Below are positions 24,448-32,474 of a DNA stretch of 41,322 bases, one piece after another. The notes beneath the pieces were generated by a model that had not been told where the DNA came from, did no database searches, and saw only the letters and a program-made list of their open reading frames with translations. A program made the translations under genes and the position numbers. The number at the start of each line of letters is the position of its first letter. Positions within the stretch are counted from its first letter, which is position 1. The stretch is from Phycisphaerae bacterium. Its GTDB lineage: Bacteria > Planctomycetota > Phycisphaerae > Phycisphaerales > SM1A02. The DNA lies in the NCBI GenBank assembly GCA_018701395.1, contig JABIWU010000025.1:1-41322 (forward strand), given 5' to 3'.

Positions 24448-25808
24448 CGACGTCGAGTACGAACTCGCCCACCCATGCGTTTATTTGGTAAACCTTTTGG
24501 TACGACTCCTCCAGGAAAGCTCTTGTCGTCTTTGCTTTCTTGTTCGTTTGGAATTTCAACTTTCGTTCTGCTTTTGCCTTCGCGTGCAGATTCAATGCGT
24601 TGTTCTTCTACTTTGCGTCGTTCTCTTACAACACTTGGTTCGGGACCCGGTTTGAAATCTGGGTATTCTTTTATTGGGATTTCAACATTTGTAAGAGCTT
24701 CGATTTGTGTTAGAAGTTGTCCTTGTTCAGGAGTAACAAACATCCATGCCACACCCTTTCTTCCAGCACGCGCTGTGCGACCAATTCGGTGAACATATAT
24801 TTCGGGGTCTTCCGGGACATCGTAATTGATGACGTGCGTAATATTTTCAACATCAATTCCTCTCGAAGCAAGGTCAGATGCGATTAATACGCTAAGTTTT
24901 CCATCGCGAAGTTCTTGCATAACTTTGTTGCGTTTGCTCTGTTGCAAATCGCCATGTATAGCTGCGGCTTCGACATTTTTCTTTTGAAGGAAGCGGGTCA
25001 ACTTATCTACAGTTGCTTTTGTTTTGCAGAAAATTAGTGTCATTGCTGCATCTTCATGTGTCAACAGGTGATGAAGGAGACGCTGTTTATCCCACGGTTC
25101 TACTGGTAGATATTCTTGGCTAACTTGTGAGACCGTTAAACTTCCTGATGATGAAGTAACATCAAGTTGCTTCGGGTCAGTCATGTATTTTTTCGCCAAC
25201 CGTTTTATTTCATCAGAGATTGTTGCGGATACGAAAATAGTCTGGTGTTTTTGTTTAAGACCACCAAGGATTTTTCGAATGTCATCTCGGAATCCAATAT
25301 CAAGCATTCTATCGACCTCATCTAGAATTGCGATTTTAATTTGATCGTAAGGAAGATGACCTCTTTGATGTAAATCCATAACACGGCCTGGCGTGCCAAC
25401 AATAATCTGTGGTCGTTTTTCTAATTTAGTAATTTGAGTATTGATACTTTGTCCGCCATATATTGGGACAGACTTTAGATTGGTAAATTTACCTAACACT
25501 TCTAATTCTGCTGCAACTTGAATTGCTAATTCTCGCGTTGGAACTAAAATCAATGCACCGTACGCATCGCCTTCTTCAAGGATATTCAGTGCGGGTAATC
25601 CGAATGCAGCAGTCTTTCCTGAGCCAGTTCTTGATTGGCCGAGGATATCTCCACCCGTGATTGCAAGTGGGATTAATTTAGACTGGATAATAGTAGGGTG
25701 CACGAAGCCGATTAATTCGGCTGCTTTTTGCAGGTGCTCATTCAGACCGATGTCTCTGAATGTCTGCTTAGTGTCAAATATTTCAAGATCAAATTTTGGA
25801 GTTGTCAT
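24444..25808 (-). CDS. DEAD-box-family ATP-dependent RNA helicase
   Basis: 454 residues from the ATG at 25808 (MTTPKFDLEIFD); the frame continues upstream, but that part has no helicase homology. Motifs in order: Q motif around FVHPTIIQSKLIPLAI, motif I SRTGSGKT (59-66), Ia PTRELA (90-95), motif II DEVD (163-166, a variant of DEAD), motif III SAT (194-196), and motif VI HRIGRTARAGR. The C-terminal tail of about 70 residues is basic (ending RMGGRVRTRRR), as in RhlE/RhlB-like cold or ribosome-assembly helicases that hold RNA non-specifically. It is coupled with psuG, and both products act on RNA metabolism. It diverges from alr across 103 bp. Confidence 0.92.
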   Translation of the reverse strand: MTTPKFDLEIFDTKQTFRDIGLNEHLQKAAELIGFVHPTIIQSKLIPLAITGGDILGQSRTGSGKTAAFGLPALNILEEGDAYGALILVPTRELAIQVAAELEVLGKFTNLKSVPIYGGQSINTQITKLEKRPQIIVGTPGRVMDLHQRGHLPYDQIKIAILDEVDRMLDIGFRDDIRKILGGLKQKHQTIFVSATISDEIKRLAKKYMTDPKQLDVTSSSGSLTVSQVSQEYLPVEPWDKQRLLHHLLTHEDAAMTLIFCKTKATVDKLTRFLQKKNVEAAAIHGDLQQSKRNKVMQELRDGKLSVLIASDLASRGIDVENITHVINYDVPEDPEIYVHRIGRTARAGRKGVAWMFVTPEQGQLLTQIEALTNVEIPIKEYPDFKPGPEPSVVRERRKVEEQRIESAREGKSRTKVEIPNEQESKDDKSFPGGVVPKGLPNKRMGGRVRTRRR

Positions 25809-25911
25809 GTGTATATATTGTTTTGGTGTTAGAATCGTTTTGTTGACGATAGTAACCAAGGAAGGTTTTCGTTTGGGATAAAATTTGGGAAAGTAATTCA
25901 GAATTGCACGG

Positions 25912-27129
25912 ATGCATACATTTCGAACAATACAACATAGCACTGTCCAGATTGACCTTGGAGCAATTAATCACAATTGTACCGTTATTCGCAATCATAT
26001 TGGAAAAGATTGTGCTCTATGCGCCGTTGTTAAAGCTGATGGATATGGCTTGGGCGCGGCCCGCGTTGCACCGCAGTTAGCCAAGAACGCTGAAATGCTT
26101 GCGGTATACAGCCCAGATGAAGCAGGCGAAGTGCTATCAGCAGGTATTAACACGCCCGTTCTGATTTTGGCACCTGTTTATTCAATTGACCGTTTTCACC
26201 CAATGTACGAAGGAATTGCATCAGGTCAATTGCATTTAGTGCTCCATGGTGAAGAACATTTGCGGTCACTATTGGCAATTTCAAGCGCATGCAGAGTTCC
26301 GCTAAATGTTCATATTAAAATTGACACGGGTCTCCATCGTGGTGGTTGTCAGTTAGACACCGCTAGCGCACTTATTGCAAAAGTTCTGGGCGATAATCGC
26401 TTGCGCTTGACAGGCATTTTTACGCACTTCATTTCTGCTGTACATGATGAAGAATTGACACGTTTGCAACACGACCGGCTCTCGCAATTAGTACGTGACT
26501 TTGGTCCAGCGATCCCTGCAAATTGCATTGTGCACGAAGCAAATACAGCTGCGACTGTGCAATGGGATTGGACACACCGTTCTATGGTTCGCGTTGGTTT
26601 AGCGTGGACAGGAACTGTTCCAAATGGTATTAAAACACTTGATTCATTTCGTCCTGTCGTTTCATGGCGGTCACGGCTTGCGCATGTAAAAACTGTTTTT
26701 GCAGGCGATCAAGTTGGCTATTCAGGGAAGTGGACCGCGAACCGACCCTCTCGAATCGGCATTGTTCCTGTTGGGTATGCAGCGGGCTATCCGATGGAAG
26801 TCGGAGCAGAAGGCAACAAGGAAGGTGCGTATGTTCGTGTACTTGATGAGCAGTTTAAAACATCGTTAGGCGACGCACCTGTAATCGGAAGTGTTTGTAT
26901 GGACCAGATTGCAATAGATTTAACAGACATCCCTAATAACGGCATTGGATGTGGAGTGGAATTAATTACTACTCACGCAAATAGTAAAGCAACGCTGGAC
27001 AGAATAGCACAAGCTGCTGGAATTGTTCCGCATGCAATAATCAGTCGAATTTCTCCAAAGGTGCATCGCGTATATTTAGAGCAAACTTGCGAAGTTGTTA
27101 CCTCAACCCTCAAACGCAAACACGCCTAA
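25912..27129 (+). CDS. alr: Alanine racemase
   Basis: 405 residues. PLP enzyme making D-alanine for peptidoglycan. The PLP lysine lies in VVKADGYG (Lys41) and the second catalytic base is Tyr270 in VGYSGKW. Further family features are the GIFTHF segment, the carboxyl-binding stretch RVGLAWTG, and SVCMDQIAIDLTD near the C-terminus. The length is slightly above the usual 360-390. The start ATG at 25912 gives MHTFRTIQHSTVQIDLGAINHN, where STVQIDLGAINHN is the standard beginning. The gene ends before a strong hairpin. Confidence 0.95.
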   Translation: MHTFRTIQHSTVQIDLGAINHNCTVIRNHIGKDCALCAVVKADGYGLGAARVAPQLAKNAEMLAVYSPDEAGEVLSAGINTPVLILAPVYSIDRFHPMYEGIASGQLHLVLHGEEHLRSLLAISSACRVPLNVHIKIDTGLHRGGCQLDTASALIAKVLGDNRLRLTGIFTHFISAVHDEELTRLQHDRLSQLVRDFGPAIPANCIVHEANTAATVQWDWTHRSMVRVGLAWTGTVPNGIKTLDSFRPVVSWRSRLAHVKTVFAGDQVGYSGKWTANRPSRIGIVPVGYAAGYPMEVGAEGNKEGAYVRVLDEQFKTSLGDAPVIGSVCMDQIAIDLTDIPNNGIGCGVELITTHANSKATLDRIAQAAGIVPHAIISRISPKVHRVYLEQTCEVVTSTLKRKHA

Positions 27130-27166
27130 GTAATTAACTGCGTGTAACAATTAACTACCCATTTAA

Positions 27167-27205
27167 AAAACGGTTCCCGTCACAAGTGACGGGAACAAAC
27201 GTTTT
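27167..27205 (+). terminator. Terminator after alr
   Basis: An 11-bp perfect stem, GTTCCCGTCAC/GTGACGGGAAC (27173-27183 with 27186-27196, loop AA). It can be extended by AAAACG/CGTTTT (27167-27172 with 27200-27205) across an AAA bulge. Confidence 0.85.
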
Positions 27206-27225
27206 ATAGAGAGAGAGGAGAGAGA

Positions 27226-27328
27226 GTGTGACGAATGTCGTCGAGCCCAAGAAACACTAAGAGCAAAGTGGGTCGGCCCGTGGGCGGTCCCTTGTGTTTT
27301 CTTCTGTTACTTGGGCTCAAGAACACAC
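27226..27328 (+). ncRNA. Candidate structured non-coding RNA between alr and mqnA
   Basis: The 325-nt gap holds no gene-like frame but shows nested pairing. GTGTG (27226-27230) pairs with CACAC (27324-27328). GAGCCCAAG (27243-27251) pairs with CTTGGGCTC (27310-27318). AAACAC (27252-27257) pairs with GTGTTT (27294-27299) across a 10-nt one-sided bulge. A G/C-rich inner hairpin lies around 27270-27291. A purine run (27208-27226) precedes it. The local G+C is much higher than the surroundings. The long bulged-rod shape recalls regulatory RNAs such as 6S, but no family signature is recognised. It could equally be an mqnA leader. The strand is assumed from mqnA. Confidence 0.4.
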
Positions 27329-27454
27329 ATCTGTCTAGCACCTCTATCGGCAACTCTTTCTAGTTTAGTCAGTAAGGATTGAAAAAAAATTAATACGACC
27401 GATAACGACCTGTTTTTATGTGTTTTCTTTGCTTACGCACCCTATGATGCACAA

Positions 27455-28282
27455 ATGCAGCAAGTGAAACAAGAAATTCTAAGACTCGGAGTGGTAAATT
27501 TTCTTAATGCAACACCATTAATAGATGGAATTGAAACAACTCAAGGAATTAATCTCATTCAAAAAGTTCCAAGCGAACTTGTCGGATGCCTTGAAAGGGA
27601 CGAAGTCGATTTTGCGCTTGCGTCTTCTATTGATTATCAAAAAAGCAATAAAGATTTCGCTATTCTACCAGTGGGAGCGCTTAGCAGTGATGGCGAAACA
27701 TTAACAGTACGCCTTTGCAGTCGAATTCCTTTTGAAAAAATCGCAGAAGTGTATTGCGACATTGATAGCCACACCTCAATTGCTTTATTGCAAATTGTTT
27801 TGTATAAAACTTATGGCATCAGACCAAAGATAATTTCTTGCGATGTAAAATCACTTGATAACAACAATTTAAAATGGCCAGATACGGTTTTATTGATAGG
27901 CGATAAAGTCGTAACAAGTTCTGCGGAAACGAAATATCCATTTCAATTAGATTTAGGCGAAGCATGGTCTTCACAAACTGGCTTGCCATTTGTATTTGCA
28001 ATGTGGTTTGGAAATGCCAGTCTTTCAAATGACTTAGTTAACAGGGCTTTTATCATTTTAGATAGGCAAAGACGGTGCAATGCAACGAGTTTGGAACAAG
28101 TTGTTTCAGAAAATGCACAAAGCAGGGGATGGGATGTCGAATTAGCATTTCGGTATGTAACTGAGCATATTCAATATGCATTTACTGAATCTCACAAGAA
28201 GTCACTAGATTTATTCTATGAACTTTCCATGTCGCTTGGAATTATAGATGAGGTAGCACCACTTCGTTTTCATATTATTTGA
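27455..28282 (+). CDS. mqnA: Chorismate dehydratase of the futalosine menaquinone pathway
   Basis: 275 residues. MqnA dehydrates chorismate to 3-[(1-carboxyvinyl)oxy]benzoate, the first committed step of futalosine-type menaquinone synthesis. Family landmarks: LRLGVVNFLNATPL at the start, VPSELVGCLERDEVDFALASSIDY, SDGETLTVRL, and LDLGEAWSSQTGLPFVFAMW, all in a periplasmic-binding-protein-like fold. No other mqn genes are nearby. The next gene begins 3 nt after the stop, so the two are probably co-transcribed. The pathway implies anaerobic or microaerobic respiration using menaquinone. Confidence 0.93.
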   Translation: MQQVKQEILRLGVVNFLNATPLIDGIETTQGINLIQKVPSELVGCLERDEVDFALASSIDYQKSNKDFAILPVGALSSDGETLTVRLCSRIPFEKIAEVYCDIDSHTSIALLQIVLYKTYGIRPKIISCDVKSLDNNNLKWPDTVLLIGDKVVTSSAETKYPFQLDLGEAWSSQTGLPFVFAMWFGNASLSNDLVNRAFIILDRQRRCNATSLEQVVSENAQSRGWDVELAFRYVTEHIQYAFTESHKKSLDLFYELSMSLGIIDEVAPLRFHII

Positions 28283-28285
28283 CGT

Positions 28286-29812
28286 ATGCCTATTGCACCA
28301 GAATTTCATCTTGAAGAGATGCGCGCACTTGCGATGCAAATGAGACGTTCGCCAGAGAAGATTCGGTTAAAACAAATTAAAGCAGTGGAAGATGTGTTGC
28401 AGGAAATAGAAGGCAACACTTTGTATCCATTAGATTACATTGTTTTTCGAATTACCAAATTCCGTAGCGATAATGTAGACCAACCAATGTTGTTTGGTCA
28501 TGCTTTACTTGGTGATTTAGTTTCTCTCATTGCTATTGTTACGTGGACGTTGCAATTGCCATCAGACGGCATGTTGACAGTAAAAGAAGCAGCAAGTTTT
28601 TTGAGTGTGTCGCCTCGGACAGTAAGTCGACTTCGAAGAGAAGGGCTAGTTTTCTATTGGGTTGTTGAGAATGGGAAAAAACGACTGGGATGTACTGAAA
28701 AAATGCTTTCCAGATTTCAAAACCAGAGCAGGAAGCGTCTTGAGTCTGCTTCACGGTTTTCAAGGTTGACCCGAAATGAAAAACAACAAATTATTATTGC
28801 TTCAATGCACTACACTGGCAGTGGCAGATCATTAAATGATGTTGCTTCTGAGTTGGCAAAAAAAACTGGACGTGGTCATGAAACGATTCGATCATTGTTG
28901 CAATCTGTTAACCAAACAAGCCAATCTTTAAATACAAAAAAACCGTTGTCAAAACAAGATGCAAAAGTGGTTGAACGAGAACGCAGTTGCGGCATTCCCT
29001 GGAATGTATTAGCAAAACGATTCAACAAGTCAGTTGGTTCATTGCAAAAATCGGTTGTTCGATTGCGAGCAACACGTTTGAAGCAACTCGATATTTTATA
29101 TATCAAACTTGATGTGTTTCAGAGAGATGATGCGGAAGAAGTTATATTAAGTCCGTTAGCCGTAAAGAAATTACTGCCTCCTGTTCTTTTAATTGACCCA
29201 TTGCATTTTGGTTTTGATTCTGAAATGCAAGTTCAAACGAATGAAACGGCAATGGTTTCTGCAATGCACTTGTTAAGACGTAGAGCGAAACTCAGCATAC
29301 AACAACTGCCATATTCGCCAAAAGTCGAAGTTATAGATCGCATCGAAACAGATTTGCGATGGTCCTATTTGCTGCAACAGCAGTTGGTGTTGTTTGCAAT
29401 TCAACCATGTATTGCTGTCGCAATTCAACACATTGGTCGACCATTGCATGAATTGCCGCCACTTGAAGTAATCGGAATTATTAAAGAAGTTATTTCAATT
29501 GCTAGCGACTCTTGTGTTTCGCTTGACCCTTCAAAAGGGCAATCTACAATACGAACACCTGCTGCGACACTGGATAGAACGTTGTCAAAATCAAGTACAT
29601 TAAAAGTTCAAGACCGCGCAGCAACTCGTTTGAAAATTCCATCTATTAAACTTCCCTTTAAACACCTAGTTCCATGGAGTTACTTAATCCCAGATAAGGA
29701 GCAGAGCGGAATTTTTGCAATGCACCTTGGTTGGAAGGGCTATCCGAAAACAGTAGATGAAATTTCTATTGAACTAGGAAAAAGTTCAAACTGGGTACGT
29801 AGACAAATGTAA
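28286..29812 (+). CDS. Multi-HTH protein resembling a degenerate sigma-70 factor
   Basis: 508 residues, no close family recognised. Visible parts: an excisionase/MerR-type HTH at about 96-122 (LTVKEAASFLSVSPRTVSRLRREGL); two sigma-region-4-like HTH segments at about 180-206 (SLNDVASELAKKTGRGHETIRSLL) and 221-262; a segment at about 319-435 that follows the layout of sigma-70 region 2 (ETAMVSAMHLLRRRAKL..., LDPSKGQSTIRTPAATLD where sigma factors have FDPSRGxxFSTYAxWWIRQ); and a region-4-like end, 470-508 (KEQSGIFAMHLGWKGYPKTVDEISIELGK...VRRQM), that stops within the recognition helix. Region 2 lacks the usual promoter-melting aromatics. It starts 3 nt after mqnA. It could be a specialised sigma factor, an anti- or co-regulator derived from one, or a DNA-binding regulator. 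The sigma relation is my alignment by eye. Confidence 0.55.
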   Translation: MPIAPEFHLEEMRALAMQMRRSPEKIRLKQIKAVEDVLQEIEGNTLYPLDYIVFRITKFRSDNVDQPMLFGHALLGDLVSLIAIVTWTLQLPSDGMLTVKEAASFLSVSPRTVSRLRREGLVFYWVVENGKKRLGCTEKMLSRFQNQSRKRLESASRFSRLTRNEKQQIIIASMHYTGSGRSLNDVASELAKKTGRGHETIRSLLQSVNQTSQSLNTKKPLSKQDAKVVERERSCGIPWNVLAKRFNKSVGSLQKSVVRLRATRLKQLDILYIKLDVFQRDDAEEVILSPLAVKKLLPPVLLIDPLHFGFDSEMQVQTNETAMVSAMHLLRRRAKLSIQQLPYSPKVEVIDRIETDLRWSYLLQQQLVLFAIQPCIAVAIQHIGRPLHELPPLEVIGIIKEVISIASDSCVSLDPSKGQSTIRTPAATLDRTLSKSSTLKVQDRAATRLKIPSIKLPFKHLVPWSYLIPDKEQSGIFAMHLGWKGYPKTVDEISIELGKSSNWVRRQM

Positions 29813-29828
29813 TATAGAATGGCAAAAA

Positions 29829-29864
29829 AAAACGGCTTGAACATTTTAATGTCCAAGCCGTTTT
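29829..29864. terminator. Bidirectional terminator between the sigma-like gene and rpsI
   Basis: AAAACGGCTTG (29829-29839) pairs with CAAGCCGTTTT (29854-29864), continued after one mismatch by ACAT/ATGT around a TTTA loop. It is flanked by an A-run on one side and a T-run on the other, between convergent genes. Confidence 0.9.
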
Positions 29865-29881
29865 GTTGAAAATAATAAAAC

Positions 29882-30427
29882 TTAACGTTTTGAGAACTGG
29901 AAACGTTTACGTGCGCCAGGCTGACCTGGTTTTTTCCGTTCAACACGACGTGGGTCACGACTTAGGTACCCGTTTGATCGTAATAGACTTTCAAGGGATG
30001 GATCATATTTAGCAAGGGCGCGGCTAAGTCCTAAAATAATTGCGCCTGCTTGGCCGGTGTAACCACCACCATTTGTATTTACATGAACATCAAGCGAGCT
30101 ATTTGTATTTGTTTTTTCAAGAATTTTCAAAACATTTTGGTGGTCGCGTAATTCAGTGAAATATTCAGTGAGGTCCTTCTTATTTACAATGAATGAGCCA
30201 GTTCCAGGGCGGATTCGAACACGCGCAACAGCAGCTTTTCGACGTCCTGTTCCCCACCACCAATGACCATCTTGAGGAGTAGTCTTTGGCGCGGATGCTG
30301 TTTTTGTTTCTGGTGCTACTTCTGTCACAGTTTTAACTGCTACTGGAGCAGGAGTTGTTTCAGTTACTTCAGCGGCCGCTTCAGTAGTAGTCTCGTTAGT
30401 TTCTGTTGTAGATTGGTCTTCGGTCAT
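29882..30427 (-). CDS. rpsI: 30S ribosomal protein uS9 with an N-terminal acidic/Thr-rich extension
   Basis: 181 residues against about 130 in most bacteria. The conserved body runs from GTGRRKAAVARVRIRPGTG (about residue 59) to the basic C-terminal tail ending KKPGQPGARKRFQFSKR, which contacts P-site tRNA. The first 52 residues are low-complexity Thr/Glu/Ala/Pro (MTEDQSTTETNETTTEAAAE...), probably disordered. The ATG at 30427 is the only reasonable start for the extended frame, and no better internal ATG precedes GHWWWGTGRRK. It follows rplM by 77 nt on the same strand, the standard rplM-rpsI order. Confidence 0.96.
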   Translation of the reverse strand: MTEDQSTTETNETTTEAAAEVTETTPAPVAVKTVTEVAPETKTASAPKTTPQDGHWWWGTGRRKAAVARVRIRPGTGSFIVNKKDLTEYFTELRDHQNVLKILEKTNTNSSLDVHVNTNGGGYTGQAGAIILGLSRALAKYDPSLESLLRSNGYLSRDPRRVERKKPGQPGARKRFQFSKR

Positions 30428-30504
30428 TGTTGTTCGTAAGCTCTTGGAGCTCCTCTTGAGAACTTGTTAATGAAGTTGCAAACGTTAGCAACTTCGAAAT
30501 TACA

Positions 30505-30939
30505 TCAGCACGCAAGTGCTTCTGGTTTTTGATTTGCATGTGGGTGCGTATTGCCCGCGTACACTTTAAGTCGGCGGAACATATCACGGCCCAATTTTGT
30601 TTTTGGAAGCATTCGTCGAACAGCTTGCTCGATAATTCGCTCAGGGTGCTTTTCAATCATGTCGCTGTATTTATGTGCTTTCAAACCACCGGGGTAGCCA
30701 CTGTAAATTAGCTGTGTCTTTTGCTCGAATTTCTTGCCAGTCATTTTGACTTTTTCAGCGTTCGTTACGATGACAAAATCACCAGTAAGAACATGCGGAG
30801 TCCACTCAGGACGATGCTTTCCCATGAGGTGCGTAGCAATTGTGGTCGCCATACGACCGAGAGTTTGACTTTCAGCATCAACGAGGCGCCAATTTGGCTC
30901 GACTTCACCTTGTTTTGCAAATGTAGTTTGACGTGGCAT
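30505..30939 (-). CDS. rplM: 50S ribosomal protein uL13
   Basis: 144 residues. Landmarks: [48 protein letters not shown] at the N-terminal part, [14 protein letters not shown], then [41 protein letters not shown]. Early assembly protein of the large subunit. It is the first gene of the rplM-rpsI unit. The Shine-Dalgarno sequence AGAAGGA lies about 9 nt upstream. A small hairpin (GCCCT/AGGGC, 30958-30962 with 30972-30976) precedes it and could be part of an L13 autoregulatory leader. Confidence 0.96.
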   Translation of the reverse strand: MPRQTTFAKQGEVEPNWRLVDAESQTLGRMATTIATHLMGKHRPEWTPHVLTGDFVIVTNAEKVKMTGKKFEQKTQLIYSGYPGGLKAHKYSDMIEKHPERIIEQAVRRMLPKTKLGRDMFRRLKVYAGNTHPHANQKPEALAC

Positions 30940-31038
30940 AATCTAGATTCCTTCTGTGCCCTCATAACAATAGGGCGAACATGGAAATGTACCGAAAATC
31001 GCGCATTTTGTCAACTCAACTGATGGTATTATTCGTGG

Positions 31039-32430
31039 ATGAAGCAACATAAAGCACCTCTGGTTAAGGCAACTTGGGTTGGTATTACGCTACTCGTTCT
31101 TGGCACGGCTTTCATGCAAGCAATGCCTGAAAAAGTTAATAAAAGCGATTCTAGCGATCCAACGGGGCTTGTAATGGCTCAACTACAGGCAGAATATTTA
31201 CTTGGCGTTGCGGATTTGCTCGATTCGACCGAGGAGATAGCCGCTCAGGCGTTTCTTCTCGATGTTGGCACAGTAGGGCAAAGACAAAGATATATGGCAT
31301 TTATGATTGCACTTGGCGATCCAGAAGGAGCAAAGGCATCTGCTCTCAAAATGCATATTGAGTTGAAAGAAGCAAATTTGGAGCTCACCGAGCAGGAATC
31401 AAAAACGCAGGACGCGTTAAACCAATTAGCAGATGGATCCCCTAGCCCAAGCGATAGTCAATCTTTGCAAGAAGAATTGGGTTGGTTTGGAACGTTGGTC
31501 GAGGCGGATGCACAGCAACGACAAGTATTGAATAGTGCAGCAGGGAAAAAAGTGCTCTACGCTGGTTCGATTTTTTTATGCATCGTCATTGCATCAATTG
31601 CCGGATTTATTGGTTTGCTCGTTTTCATCGTTCGAGTAATTAACTGCAAAGTGCAAACGGGAATGGTCAAAGGAGAAACACGACACGGCATATACGCTGA
31701 AGTATTTGCAATTTGGTTACTTTTGTTTTTTGGTTTGATGCTTGGAGCAGGGGTGCTGGGCGCAGCAATTTCTAAAGACAACACCACGATTGCAATGTTG
31801 TTTTCTCTGGTAGCATTTTTTGCAAGTTTAAGTGCTTTGTCATGGGCACGATACCGCGGTAACTCGTGGCTGCAAATTCGCACAGATATCGGGTGGACTT
31901 CTGGTGCTGGGTTCTTTAAAGAATTATTGTTTGGAATTGCCGGGTATGCGATGATGCTTCCATTTTTGTGTATTGGCATATTTTTAACGCTACTTCTCAT
32001 GCTCATTCAAGGCACACTTGCAGGTGGTACTGGCGGCGACGCATTCGGTGGAACAGGCGGAGGCGCACACCCTATTGTGTTAGAAATTGCCAATGGCGAT
32101 TTACAGTTACGAATTCTTCTCGTTGTATTGGCTGCGATCGCGGCTCCAATTGTTGAAGAGACAATGTTTCGGGGTGTGTTGTATCGACAGCTACGAACAT
32201 CGATGAAACGATTTGGCTTTGCATTAAATGTTGCGATAAGTCTGCTACTTACATCATTTATTTTTGCGGCTATTCACCCTCAGGGTTGGGTTGCAATTCC
32301 TGCGCTGATGGGAATTGCAGTCGGAATGAATATGATGAGAGAGTGGCGGGGAAGTTTGATTCCATCAATGGTTGTCCATAGTATGAGCAATGGGATAGTC
32401 ACTTCTATGATGCTCATTTTTTTTAGTTGA
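31039..32430 (+). CDS. CPBP-family intramembrane metalloprotease (CAAX protease/bacteriocin-processing type)
   Basis: 463 residues. The C-terminal 170 residues carry the family motifs: EETMFRGVLYRQL (Glu373-Glu374, Arg378), AAIHPQGW (His413) and MVVHSMSN (His447), which form the intramembrane glutamate/histidine active site. Eight or so membrane segments follow a long N-terminal part (about 35-165) that is helical, predicted soluble and of unknown role. A glycine-rich loop (GGTGGDAFGGTGGGAH) sits before the active site. Substrates of bacterial CPBP proteases are mostly unknown. It diverges from rplM. Confidence 0.87.
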   Translation: MKQHKAPLVKATWVGITLLVLGTAFMQAMPEKVNKSDSSDPTGLVMAQLQAEYLLGVADLLDSTEEIAAQAFLLDVGTVGQRQRYMAFMIALGDPEGAKASALKMHIELKEANLELTEQESKTQDALNQLADGSPSPSDSQSLQEELGWFGTLVEADAQQRQVLNSAAGKKVLYAGSIFLCIVIASIAGFIGLLVFIVRVINCKVQTGMVKGETRHGIYAEVFAIWLLLFFGLMLGAGVLGAAISKDNTTIAMLFSLVAFFASLSALSWARYRGNSWLQIRTDIGWTSGAGFFKELLFGIAGYAMMLPFLCIGIFLTLLLMLIQGTLAGGTGGDAFGGTGGGAHPIVLEIANGDLQLRILLVVLAAIAAPIVEETMFRGVLYRQLRTSMKRFGFALNVAISLLLTSFIFAAIHPQGWVAIPALMGIAVGMNMMREWRGSLIPSMVVHSMSNGIVTSMMLIFFS

Positions 32431-32474
32431 AACTTGCTTAGTTAAAACTAAAAAATTCCAATGCGGTTGTCGGA

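Noticed and set aside
24444-25808. DEVD instead of DEAD as a sign of an inactive helicase
   Set aside because: Variation at the third position of motif II is tolerated in active members, and all other motifs are intact.
25809-25943. 45-residue N-terminal extension of the DEAD-box helicase
   Set aside because: The sequence has no helicase similarity and lies in the divergent promoter region shared with alr; the ATG at 25808 fits the family.
27226-27328. SRP (4.5S) RNA, tmRNA or RNase P RNA
   Set aside because: The SRP domain IV motif, a tmRNA Ala acceptor and RNase P cores are not present. Left as an unidentified structured RNA.
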